Shown: piece after piece, positions 5,973 through 12,904 of the stretch
How positions within the stretch are numbered: the stretch's first letter is position 1
Layout of the letters: every line of letters begins with the position of its first letter
Assembly: GCA_964354655.1 (NCBI GenBank)
Contig: CAYHAL010000027.1
Location: forward strand, 1-15,999
Direction of reading: 5' to 3'
Source of the DNA: E44-bin46 sp964354655
GTDB taxonomy: Bacteria; Chloroflexota; Dehalococcoidia; Dehalococcoidales; E44-bin46
Length of the DNA: 15,999 bases
Notes under the pieces: generated by a model
What the model saw: only the letters and a program-made list of their open reading frames with translations
What the model was told of the DNA's origin: nothing
The model's database searches: none
Position numbers and translations under genes: made by a program

Positions 5973-6089
5973 CTCTTTTAAACTTAATTTCTTGCCGTCT
6001 CGGTCGTATCCGATCCAAGCGACTAAAGCTATCAATAAATATTTCTAAAAGCTCACCGCCTAATTGGTCGATGGCTAATATCTACTCTC
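5938..6089 (-). promoter_or_regulatory. Putative attenuator leader RNA of the pan cluster
   Basis: Between the promoter at 6096-6125 and the terminator lies a transcribed leader of about 150 bases. It has no ATG-started ORF. A second hairpin is visible on the minus strand (CTTGGATCG against CGACCGAG, loop GATA, one bulged A) about 35 bases before the terminator stem. I do not recognise a known riboswitch, and no canonical T-box sequence is present. The signal it may sense, if any, is unknown. Alternatively the hairpin simply ends a short RNA. Confidence 0.45.
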
Positions 6090-6095
6090 GGTTTA

Positions 6096-6125
6096 AGTAT
6101 ACAAGGTTTAATATCGTCCCGTCAA
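6096..6125 (-). promoter_or_regulatory. Promoter of the minus-strand pan cluster
   Basis: On the minus strand, -35 TTGACG (6125-6120) is followed after 18 bases by -10 TATACT (6101-6096), each one or two bases from consensus. The predicted start is near 6089, giving a leader of about 175 bases. The -35 is back-to-back with the -35 of the divergent aro promoter. Confidence 0.65.
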
Positions 6126-6134
6126 TGTATTGAC
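6121..6134. promoter_or_regulatory. Palindrome formed by the divergent -35 elements
   Basis: GTCAATGTATTGAC is a 6+6 palindrome with a 2-base centre. Its arms supply most of both -35 hexamers (pan on the minus strand, aro on the plus strand). It may be only a consequence of two back-to-back TTGAC sequences, or a site for one regulator acting on both units. Confidence 0.4.
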
Positions 6135-6158
6135 AAACTATAGTTCTTGTGATATTGA
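6130..6158 (+). promoter_or_regulatory. Probable promoter of the aro operon
   Basis: A perfect -35 hexamer TTGACA lies at 6130-6135. The -10 is less clear: GATATT at 6151-6156 (spacing 15) or TATTGA at 6153-6158 (spacing 17). Either would start transcription near 6161-6166, just before the leader ORF at 6172, so the leader peptide would be translated from a nearly leaderless RNA. Confidence 0.5.
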
Positions 6159-6171
6159 ATATATAAGTAAG

Positions 6172-6267
6172 ATGTTAACTAATACTGCTTGGTTTAAATT
6201 TTATTATTATTACACCTTTACTTGGCGCACCGAGGCGCGCTTGGGAGAGTTTTGGCTTAAAGTGTAA
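6172..6267 (+). CDS. Aromatic-rich attenuation leader peptide of the aro operon
   Basis: The ATG at 6172 opens a 31-codon frame ending at TAA 6265-6267. Eleven residues are aromatic: W7, F8, F10, Y11-Y14, F16, W18, F27 and W28, that is 3 Trp, 4 Phe and 4 Tyr. Such density next to an aromatic amino acid operon is the hallmark of a leader peptide whose translation rate senses charged tRNAs, as in trpL and pheL of enteric bacteria, but here all three aromatic amino acids are covered. The core stretch is WFKFYYYYTFTW (7-18). Upstream is only a weak AAGTAAG, and the predicted 5' UTR is under 12 bases, so initiation may be leaderless-like. The ORF is followed by alternative hairpins and a terminator before aroF. 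I rate the reading frame as very unlikely to be chance. Confidence 0.88.
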   Translation: MLTNTAWFKFYYYYTFTWRTEARLGEFWLKV

Positions 6268-6320
6268 ATACATCGTAAAAATAGAAGATTTAGATATAAA
6301 TAGAAGAACCCTCCCAAGCG
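6238..6320 (+). promoter_or_regulatory. Antiterminator pairing of the aro attenuator
   Basis: Bases 6238-6247 (CGCTTGGGAG, inside leader codons 23-26) are a perfect complement of 6311-6320, the loop and upper 5' arm of the terminator. After one mismatch the pairing continues for five more pairs (6249-6253 with 6305-6309, one G-U). This helix of up to 15 pairs excludes the terminator. A ribosome stalled in the aromatic run (codons 7-18) leaves 6238-6253 free and favours read-through. A ribosome at the stop codon would cover its 3' part and favour termination. A competing small stem, 6225-6228 with 6235-6238, could hold the segment when no ribosome is present. The positions are seen directly; the mechanism is inferred by analogy with trp-type attenuation. 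Confidence 0.75.
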
Positions 6321-6338
6321 GGAGGGTTCTTCTATTTT
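6301..6338 (+). terminator. Terminator hairpin of the aro attenuator
   Basis: A perfect 15-bp stem (6301-6315 with 6320-6334), loop AAGC, is followed by TTTT (6335-6338). It lies between the leader ORF and aroF, so it must be bypassed for operon expression. The 3' arm and T-run (6328-6338) are also perfectly complementary to 6278-6288, a second possible alternative pairing. Confidence 0.9.
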
Positions 6339-6385
6339 AGCTGCCCGGCTCGCAGTAGAATATAAATTATTGGGAGGGTAAAAAG

Positions 6386-7456
6386 ATGATAATAATGAAA
6401 ACTGACGCTACACCGGAACAAATTGCTCAAGTAGTAAAAGAAATCCAAAAATACGGACTAAGAGCCGATGTTTCCCAAGGGAAATACCGGACAGTGATTG
6501 GCTTAGTTGGAGATGAGGGGAAAATACCATTTGCCCACTTCGCTACCCTCCCTGGGGTGAAAGAGGCGGTGATGGTGGAAACCCCCTATAAACTAATCAG
6601 TAGGGAATATAGTAAATTTTCCGAGGGAGAAGGCAAAGATTTGGTGGTTAAAGTGGGGAACATTGAGATAGGTGGCGATGGGCCAATATTCATTGCCGGA
6701 CCTTGCGCTGTGGAGAGCAAAAAGCAGCTATTTAGAATTGCGGAGGAGGTAAAGGAGGCTGGGGCTCATATCCTGAGGGGAGGTGTTTTTAAGCCAAGAA
6801 GCTCAGCTCATTCCTTCCAAGGGTTAGGCGCTGGGGGTTGGGAAGAAGCCGAGGAGGCTTTAAGCTGGTTGCACGAAGCCGGCAAAAGGTTTAAATTGCC
6901 AGTGGTAACCGAAATAAGAGGGGAAACACAAGTTGACCTAGCCGCAGAGTATGCTGATATACTCCAAATAGGTGCCAGAAATATGTATAATCAAGACCTG
7001 CTGACCAAGGTAGCCAAGAAAAATAAGCCTGTCCTATTTAAAAGGCATTTCGGTGCCGGCATTGAAGAATTCTTGTCCTTTGCCGAATATATTGCCATAG
7101 AGGGCAACAAAAATATCATTCTATGTGAAAGAGGCGTCCTACCCGTAGGCAAAGGCAGAAGCTATACCAGATATACCCTTGACCTATCAGCTATCCCAGC
7201 AATACAGAAAGAAACCTACCTTCCAGTAATTGCCGACCCCAGTCATGGGACTGGTCGCCACGACCTTATCTTCAATATGAGTTGTGCCGCTATAGCCGCC
7301 GGTGCCAGTGGCTTGATGATTGAGGTACACTATAACCCAGCGGAAGCACTGGTTGATGCCCAGCAGGCAATTACACCCGATGAACTTGAAAAAGTCATCG
7401 ATGCCTGCCAAAGAATCCATAAACTGGTTAAAACTGGAAGAAATGAAAAGGGTTAA
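6386..7456 (+). CDS. aroF: DAHP synthase, type I-beta with N-terminal regulatory domain
   Basis: Condenses phosphoenolpyruvate and erythrose 4-phosphate to DAHP, the entry step of the shikimate pathway. Residues 1-72 form the ferredoxin-like regulatory domain found in Thermotoga-type enzymes (MIIMKTDATPEQIAQVVKEI onward, then PYKLISRE), which confers feedback inhibition by Tyr or Phe in characterised relatives. The TIM barrel follows, with metal ligands Cys107 (AGPCAVES), His287 (DPSHGTGRHD), Glu313 (IEVH) and Asp324, and the substrate loops KPRSSAHSFQG (136-146), IGARN (195-199) and KRHFG (219-223). At 356 residues it is slightly longer than the usual 338-345. GGGAGG lies 8 bases before the ATG. 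It is the first structural gene after the attenuator, so attenuation would control flux into the whole pathway. Confidence 0.97.
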   Translation: MIIMKTDATPEQIAQVVKEIQKYGLRADVSQGKYRTVIGLVGDEGKIPFAHFATLPGVKEAVMVETPYKLISREYSKFSEGEGKDLVVKVGNIEIGGDGPIFIAGPCAVESKKQLFRIAEEVKEAGAHILRGGVFKPRSSAHSFQGLGAGGWEEAEEALSWLHEAGKRFKLPVVTEIRGETQVDLAAEYADILQIGARNMYNQDLLTKVAKKNKPVLFKRHFGAGIEEFLSFAEYIAIEGNKNIILCERGVLPVGKGRSYTRYTLDLSAIPAIQKETYLPVIADPSHGTGRHDLIFNMSCAAIAAGASGLMIEVHYNPAEALVDAQQAITPDELEKVIDACQRIHKLVKTGRNEKG

Positions 7457-8531
7457 GCTAAGACTTGGCAATAATAGTTACCTGATATATATCGGCTCAG
7501 GGATACTGGGGCAGATCGGCCAACGGTTAAAGGAAAATGGGTTTACCGGTAGCCTGGTAATTATCACCAACCCTATAGTGAAGGGGCTATATGGCGATAC
7601 TCTAGAGCAGGAGCTCACCAAAGAGGGCTTCAGGGTAACTATACTTCAGGTTCCTGATGGGGAAGAGCAAAAATCATTAGAGGTTGCCGGTAGATTATAT
7701 ACTGGATTGACCAATTCCTTTACCGAAAGGACAACCCCTGTCCTGGCTTTAGGTGGTGGGGTTATTGGAGACCTGGCAGGATTTGTTGCCGCCACCTACT
7801 TGCGGGGAGTGCCACTGATACAAATACCCACTACCCTGCTAGCCCAGGTTGATAGCAGCATCGGAGGTAAGGTGGCGGTAGACCACGGGCAACTGAAAAA
7901 CAGAATCGGGGCATTCTATCAACCAAGGTTAGTAATTGCTGATATCGCTACCCTGAAAACGCTGGATACCAAGACCCTCAGTGATGGACTAGCCGAGGTC
8001 ATAAAATACGGAGTAATTCGGGATAAAGGGCTTCTCACCTATATTGAAGATAACCTTGATAAGATAAGAGCGCTTGATGATGGAGCGCTTGAGGCGATTG
8101 TTTTCAGATCGGCTAAGATTAAAGCCGAAATAGTGGAAAGGGATGAGAAGGATTTAGGCTTAAGAGCTATTCTGAACTATGGTCATACGGTTGGGCATGC
8201 CATTGAATCGGCGTCAGATTTCAAAGTGGAACACGGCACAGCGGTGGCTATCGGGATGCTAGCTGCCGCCAAAATTTCAAACCAGATGGGAATACTTGAC
8301 CAAAATGAGCTCCTCAGGTTAAACCGCCTTATTGAAAGAACCGGTCTGCCCACAAAAATGCCCGATCTTAAGGTGGAAGAAATAATCCAGTCAATAACAC
8401 ACGATAAAAAGGTCCTGAGAGACAAGGTAAGGTTCATCTTACCCAAATCTCTAGGCAGCGTATTTATCACCGATGAAGTAAGCCTCTCTTTAGTAGAGCA
8501 AATCTTGGTAGATTGGAATGAAGAGACCTAG
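7443..8531 (+). CDS. aroB: 3-dehydroquinate synthase
   Basis: Converts DAHP to 3-dehydroquinate with NAD and a divalent metal. The start ATG at 7443 overlaps the aroF end by 14 bases, with GGAAG upstream. A longer in-frame opening back to 7320 lies inside aroF and is not needed. The 362-residue protein has the expected blocks: PDGEEQKSLE (71-80), GGGVIGDLAGFVAATYLRG (104-122), PTTLLAQVDSSIGGK (129-143), the metal ligand Glu185 in GLAEVIKYG, His248 in NYGHTVGHAIE and His264 in EHGTAVAIGM. No key residue is missing. Confidence 0.97.
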   Translation: MKRVKLRLGNNSYLIYIGSGILGQIGQRLKENGFTGSLVIITNPIVKGLYGDTLEQELTKEGFRVTILQVPDGEEQKSLEVAGRLYTGLTNSFTERTTPVLALGGGVIGDLAGFVAATYLRGVPLIQIPTTLLAQVDSSIGGKVAVDHGQLKNRIGAFYQPRLVIADIATLKTLDTKTLSDGLAEVIKYGVIRDKGLLTYIEDNLDKIRALDDGALEAIVFRSAKIKAEIVERDEKDLGLRAILNYGHTVGHAIESASDFKVEHGTAVAIGMLAAAKISNQMGILDQNELLRLNRLIERTGLPTKMPDLKVEEIIQSITHDKKVLRDKVRFILPKSLGSVFITDEVSLSLVEQILVDWNEET

Positions 8532-9171
8532 AATTTGCGCCGTCATAGTAAATAGAGACTTAGCGGCAATAAAGGCAATTGAACCATTCGTTGAATTATT
8601 TGAGGTGCGAATAGACCTCATCGGTGACGGCTGGCAGGAATTGGTTAAGCAACTTAACCGACCGTGGATAGCATCTAACCGGTGTGCCGAGGAGGGGGGT
8701 AAATGGGAGGGGGACGAAGCCAGAAGAATAGACGAGCTAGTTACAGCCACTGAGCTAGGGGCAGACATAGTTGATATTGAACTTAATACCAGAAACTTGA
8801 AGGCAGCCATACCAGTTATCAAGAAGAGGGCAAAATGCCTTTTGTCGTTCCATGAACTGGAGAAAACGCCCCCCCTTGATATGATGAAAGGAATGGTTCA
8901 ACGGCAATTAGCCACCGGCGCCGATATATGTAAGGTGATTACCACCGCCCGAAGGTTTGAAGATAACCTGACTACTTTGCAGCTCATCGCCGAGTCCCCC
9001 AAAACAAAAATAGTCTCATTTGCCATGGGCCCTCTAGGACTGGCTAGCCGAATTCTCTGCCCACTGGTTGGTGGTGATTTTACCTACGCCTCAATAGAAG
9101 AGGGTAAAGAATCTGCCCCAGGGCAGATAACCGCCAGAGAGTTAAGGAAGCTATATGACTCTATAAAGTGA
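8518..9171 (+). CDS. aroD: 3-dehydroquinate dehydratase, type I
   Basis: Dehydrates 3-dehydroquinate to 3-dehydroshikimate through a Schiff base. At 217 residues it is a compact type I enzyme. His112 in LLSFHELEKTP and the Schiff-base Lys139 in GADICKVITTA are both present, with the substrate-site FEVRIDL (28-34) and the C-terminal SFAMGPLGLASRI (167-179). It overlaps aroB by 14 bases and has no separate promoter. The type I form, not the unrelated type II (AroQ), is clear from the Lys and His context. Confidence 0.95.
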   Translation: MKRPRICAVIVNRDLAAIKAIEPFVELFEVRIDLIGDGWQELVKQLNRPWIASNRCAEEGGKWEGDEARRIDELVTATELGADIVDIELNTRNLKAAIPVIKKRAKCLLSFHELEKTPPLDMMKGMVQRQLATGADICKVITTARRFEDNLTTLQLIAESPKTKIVSFAMGPLGLASRILCPLVGGDFTYASIEEGKESAPGQITARELRKLYDSIK

Positions 9172-9178
9172 TGTAGAC

Positions 9179-10057
9179 ATGAAAGACAAGGCTACCTCGG
9201 GAGAGAGTAGAATCTGCGGAATAATTGGTGACCCAATAGAGCACAGTATGTCGCCAGTGATGCATAACGCTGCCTTTCACAAGCTAGGGCTAAATTACCT
9301 CTATGTTCCGTTCAGAGTGAAGAAAGAAGAATTAGGTAAGGCTATTGCCGGGATTAGAGCCTTAAATATAAGAGGACTGAGTGTTACCATACCACACAAG
9401 GTTACCGTCATCCCATTTCTGGATGAGCTAGACCCTCTGGCCAAGAGGATTGGTGCCGTCAATACCATAGTAAATGATGACGGAGTTTTAACCGGCTACA
9501 ATACCGATGCCACCGGATTTCTCCAAGCCCTGCTTGAAAGAAGAATCGAGCCAAAGGGAAAAAACGTGGTCATCCTGGGAGCCGGTGGCGCCTCGAGGGC
9601 AATTTCCTTTATTCTCGCCCAAAGGGAGACCAATCTGGTTATCCTCAACCGTCTATTAGAATTAGATTGGGCAGAGAAATTAGCTTACCAGATTTCTCAA
9701 GTCTTCAAGAAAGAGGTTAAAGCCCTAAAACTGGATAGGGAAAATCTGGCCCGAGCGCTAAGCAACGCCGATATTTTGATTAATGCTACCAGTGTAGGTA
9801 TGAGCCCAAATAATGATGAAACCCTGGTAACTCCCGATTTGTTCAAACCGTCGCTTACTGTTATTGATATTGTGTATAATCCGATTAAGACGAGGTTATT
9901 GAGAGAGGCTGAGACGGCTGGTGCTGAAACTATAGGTGGGGTTGACATGCTAGTCTGGCAGGGAGCCTTAGCCTTTGAACTCTGGACTGGTGTGAAAGCC
10001 CCAATCAAGCTAATGAAGGAAGAGGCGATTAAGGGGCTACAAGGATATGAAAACTAA
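9179..10057 (+). CDS. aroE: Shikimate dehydrogenase
   Basis: Reduces 3-dehydroshikimate to shikimate with NADPH. The substrate half shows IEHSMSPVMHN (20-30), SVTIPHK with catalytic Lys74, GAVNT (92-96) and NTDATG with catalytic Asp110. The cofactor half shows the GAGGAS turn (134-139), NATSVGM and the closing GGVDMLVWQGALAFELWTG. After the second Rossmann strand, ILNR is followed by LLELDW instead of the usual T-x-x-K/R-A, so the NADP-phosphate loop is slightly altered and longer. The ATG at 9179 is 8 bases after the aroD stop and lacks a clear Shine-Dalgarno, so it probably depends on translational coupling. The length of 292 is normal. Confidence 0.96.
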   Translation: MKDKATSGESRICGIIGDPIEHSMSPVMHNAAFHKLGLNYLYVPFRVKKEELGKAIAGIRALNIRGLSVTIPHKVTVIPFLDELDPLAKRIGAVNTIVNDDGVLTGYNTDATGFLQALLERRIEPKGKNVVILGAGGASRAISFILAQRETNLVILNRLLELDWAEKLAYQISQVFKKEVKALKLDRENLARALSNADILINATSVGMSPNNDETLVTPDLFKPSLTVIDIVYNPIKTRLLREAETAGAETIGGVDMLVWQGALAFELWTGVKAPIKLMKEEAIKGLQGYEN

Positions 10058-10577
10058 TATAGCTCTCATCGGTTTTATGGGGGTGGGGAAGACCGCAGTG
10101 GGTAAGGTGCTGGCTGAAAAGCTAGATAAGAAATTCATTGAACTGGACCCTTTGATTGAGCAGAAGGTGGGAAAGTCCATACCTGAGATATTTAAGCAGG
10201 ATGGAGAGATAGCCTTTCGCGAGCTTGAGATTGAGGTCACCAAGGAGGTTGCCAAAGGCAAGAATCAGGTTATCGCTTGTGGTGGAGGGGTAGTCCTGAA
10301 TAAAATAAACATTGACCGACTGAGAAACGAATCTATAATAGTTTACCTAACAGCGTCGCCAAAAGTAATACTAAAGCGGGTATCGGGTGGTGGAACAGAA
10401 AGACCTCTGCTTGAGGCATCAAACCAAGCTCTGACTGTCCAAGGGCTGTTAAAATTCAGGAAGCCGTTTTATGAGCGAGCCGCCGATATCAAAATAGATA
10501 TCTCAAAACTGGATGTCGATTCTGTGGTTGAGCAAATAATAGACAAGCTGAAAGAAGATGAAAGCTTCAATTTCTAA
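10047..10577 (+). CDS. aroK: Shikimate kinase
   Basis: Phosphorylates shikimate at the 3-hydroxyl with ATP. The 176-residue protein has the P-loop GFMGVGKTAVG (9-19), the shikimate-site Asp34 in ELDPLIE, Arg58 in FRELE, the GGGV turn (79-82) and the lid arginine in ERPLL (118-122). The first Asp of the usual D-x-D is Glu32 here, a conservative change at a magnesium-coordinating position. It overlaps aroE by 11 bases. Confidence 0.96.
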   Translation: MKTNIALIGFMGVGKTAVGKVLAEKLDKKFIELDPLIEQKVGKSIPEIFKQDGEIAFRELEIEVTKEVAKGKNQVIACGGGVVLNKINIDRLRNESIIVYLTASPKVILKRVSGGGTERPLLEASNQALTVQGLLKFRKPFYERAADIKIDISKLDVDSVVEQIIDKLKEDESFNF

Positions 10578-11823
10578 AAGCAAAATAAAAGGCAAGGTGA
10601 TAGCCCCCTCCTCAAAAAGCTATACCATTCGTGGGTTGATGTGCGCTGCCCTAGCCAAGGGCGAAAGTGAAATAATACACCCATTAACCTCGGACGACAC
10701 CGAAGCTGCTTTGAACGTGTTGAGCCAGATTGACGTTGGTATCCATCAAAAGAAGGACTCCTGGCGGGTTAATGGAGGCAATTTCCACCAGCCAGCTACC
10801 GACCTATTCTGTGGTGAATCCGCCGCTACCTTGAGATTTATGACCGCTATCTGCTCCCTAGTCCCCGGTAAATGCCGATTAGTCCCCGGACCTTCTCTAT
10901 CCAAGAGACCGGTCAAACCGCTAATCCAAGCGCTGAGACAACTAGGGGTCAATTGCTCCTGCCAGGGTGAGGTAGCCCCGGTAGTTGTTAACGGAGGAGG
11001 ATTAAACGGTGGGGTAGCCGAACTACCGGGTAATATAAGCTCTCAGTTTGTATCGGCGCTACTGTTCATATCCCCTTTTGCTGACCAGGGTGCTAAAATC
11101 AGGTTGACCACGCCATTAGAGTCAAAGCCCTTTGTCCTGATGACCCTGGACTGTCTGGAGAAGTTTGGAATAAAAGTAGACTACTCTAAAGATTTAACGG
11201 AATTTGAAGTATCGAAGCAAATATATAAACCGACCAGATACGAGGTGGAGGGGGACTGGTCATCGGCTTCATATTTCTTGGCTTTAGGGGCTTTGTCTGG
11301 GGAGATAGAGATTGAAAACCTAAATCCAGAAAGTTGGCAGGGCGATAAAATGATATTAAACTTCTTGAAAGACATGGGGGCTTTGGTCAAGATAGACAAA
11401 AATTCAGTTGCGGTAAGCAGGTCAAGGCTAAATGCCCTACGAGCTGATTTGTCCGACTGCATAGACCTTCTGCCCACCATGGCAGTTCTTGCCGCATCGG
11501 CAGATGGAGTAAGCGAACTGGTTGGGATAGAAAGAGGGCGGATAAAGGAATCAAATCGGGTTTCGGCGGTAAGGGAGGGGCTTCAAAAAATGGGAATAAA
11601 AGCCCAAGAAGAAAGAAACAGACTAATCATCGCTGGTTCAACCCCGAAAGGCTCAACCATAGATTCTAAGGGAGACCACAGGGTTGCCATGGCCTTCAGT
11701 ATCCTTGGTTCTACGGTTGGGGAAACAATAATAAATGACGCCGAATGCGTGTCAAAGACATTCCCCCAATTCTGGGAGGTATTTAAAAGTATCGGCGGGG
11801 AGGTAAAGATAGATGGAAAATAG
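10558..11823 (+). CDS. aroA: EPSP synthase (3-phosphoshikimate 1-carboxyvinyltransferase)
   Basis: Transfers the enolpyruvyl group of PEP to shikimate 3-phosphate. At 421 residues it has two similar domains. Key sites: Lys20 in SSKSYTIRG, the PEP loop CGESAATLRF (85-94), LPGNISSQFVSALLF (156-170), Asp303 in DCIDLLPTMAV, Glu331 in KESNR and Arg375 in GDHRVAMAF. In the PEP loop, the position aligned with Gly96 of the E. coli enzyme is Ala89. Alanine there is the state of glyphosate-insensitive class II enzymes such as CP4; the rest of the sequence is closer to archaeal-like EPSP synthases. It overlaps aroK by 20 bases, the longest overlap in the operon. Confidence 0.96.
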   Translation: MKASISKSKIKGKVIAPSSKSYTIRGLMCAALAKGESEIIHPLTSDDTEAALNVLSQIDVGIHQKKDSWRVNGGNFHQPATDLFCGESAATLRFMTAICSLVPGKCRLVPGPSLSKRPVKPLIQALRQLGVNCSCQGEVAPVVVNGGGLNGGVAELPGNISSQFVSALLFISPFADQGAKIRLTTPLESKPFVLMTLDCLEKFGIKVDYSKDLTEFEVSKQIYKPTRYEVEGDWSSASYFLALGALSGEIEIENLNPESWQGDKMILNFLKDMGALVKIDKNSVAVSRSRLNALRADLSDCIDLLPTMAVLAASADGVSELVGIERGRIKESNRVSAVREGLQKMGIKAQEERNRLIIAGSTPKGSTIDSKGDHRVAMAFSILGSTVGETIINDAECVSKTFPQFWEVFKSIGGEVKIDGK

Positions 11824-12904
11824 CCTGGGTAAGCTTTTCGTAATAACCAGCTTTGGCGAAAGCCATGGTAGATGCGTGGGGATTATTATAGATGGATGCC
11901 CTGCCGGTTTACCTATCACTGAGCAGGATATCCAAAAAGAGGTGGACAAGAGAAAACCAGGGGTAAGTATAGCGGCAACCAAGAGGGCGGAAGAGGATAA
12001 GGTTGAGATTCTCGCTGGCATTTTCAATGGAAAGACTACCGGTGCCCCCATCTGTTTGGTGATATGGAATAGGGATATAGATTCCAGCGAATATGAGAAA
12101 ACCAGATTCCTGCCCAGACCGGGTCACGCCGACTATACCGCCTTTATGAAGTACGGAGGGTTTAACGATTTCAGAGGTGGGGGTAGATTTTCTGGCAGAA
12201 TCACCGCCGCCTTTGTTATGGCTGGGGCAATTGCTAAAAAACTGCTCCATCTAATCAGCGTTGAGATTCTGGCTCATACTATTGAAATAGGCGGAATAAA
12301 GGCTGAGCCCAAGGGGTTTGATGAAATAAGAGAAAATATTGAAAAAAACCCGGTTAAATGTGCCGACCTGAAAGCCGCCGAAGCCATGGCTAAAGCCATT
12401 GAGAAGGTGAAAGCAGAGGGTGATAGCATTGGCGGGATTATAGAAGGCATAGCCCTTAATGTACCAGTCGGCCTAGGAGAACCAGTCTTTGACACCTTAG
12501 ACGGAGACCTAGCCAAAGCCCTGCTTGCCATTCCCGCAGTCAAGGGGGTTGAATTCGGCTCGGGTTTCTCAACAGCTAGGAAAAGGGGCTCGGAGAATAA
12601 CGACCCATTTGCCATCAGAAATGGTAAGATAGTCACTGTGACCAATAATGCTGGCGGTATCCTTGGTGGGATAAGTAACGGCATGCCAATAGTGCTCAGG
12701 GTCGCCATTAAGCCAACCTCTTCTATAGCTAAAAGCCAGCCAACGGCAAATATTAAAGATATGGAGAACGCCAGTTTGACGGTCAAGGGAAGGCACGATG
12801 TCTGTATCGTTCCCAGAGCGGTGGTGGTGGTAGAATCAATGATGGCGGTGACCCTCTGCGACTTGGCTATGAGGGCTGGACTAATCCCAAGGGTGATAAA
12901 ATGA
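11813..12904 (+). CDS. aroC: Chorismate synthase
   Basis: Eliminates phosphate from EPSP to give chorismate, using reduced FMN without net redox change. The 363-residue protein has the signatures GESHG (15-19, with catalytic His18), RPGHADYTA, GGGRFSGR and, near the C-terminus, GRHDVCIVPRA (326-336), where the common GRHDPC has Val for Pro. The overlap with aroA is 11 bases. It completes the common pathway in this operon. Confidence 0.97.
   Translation: MENSLGKLFVITSFGESHGRCVGIIIDGCPAGLPITEQDIQKEVDKRKPGVSIAATKRAEEDKVEILAGIFNGKTTGAPICLVIWNRDIDSSEYEKTRFLPRPGHADYTAFMKYGGFNDFRGGGRFSGRITAAFVMAGAIAKKLLHLISVEILAHTIEIGGIKAEPKGFDEIRENIEKNPVKCADLKAAEAMAKAIEKVKAEGDSIGGIIEGIALNVPVGLGEPVFDTLDGDLAKALLAIPAVKGVEFGSGFSTARKRGSENNDPFAIRNGKIVTVTNNAGGILGGISNGMPIVLRVAIKPTSSIAKSQPTANIKDMENASLTVKGRHDVCIVPRAVVVVESMMAVTLCDLAMRAGLIPRVIK

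Noticed and set aside
5913..6035. 41-codon N-terminal extension of the DUF2520 protein from a TTG at 6035
   Set aside because: It runs through the terminator hairpin, lacks a ribosome site, and the Rossmann fold starts naturally at Met 5912 behind GGAAGG.
7320..7442. Upstream extension of aroB inside aroF
   Set aside because: AroB homologues begin at about MKRVKLRLG; ATG 7443 has a ribosome site, and the extension is just open frame within aroF.
12274..12786. 170-codon open frame on the minus strand of aroC
   Set aside because: It is the antisense shadow of a fully conserved aroC, with no recognisable protein features.
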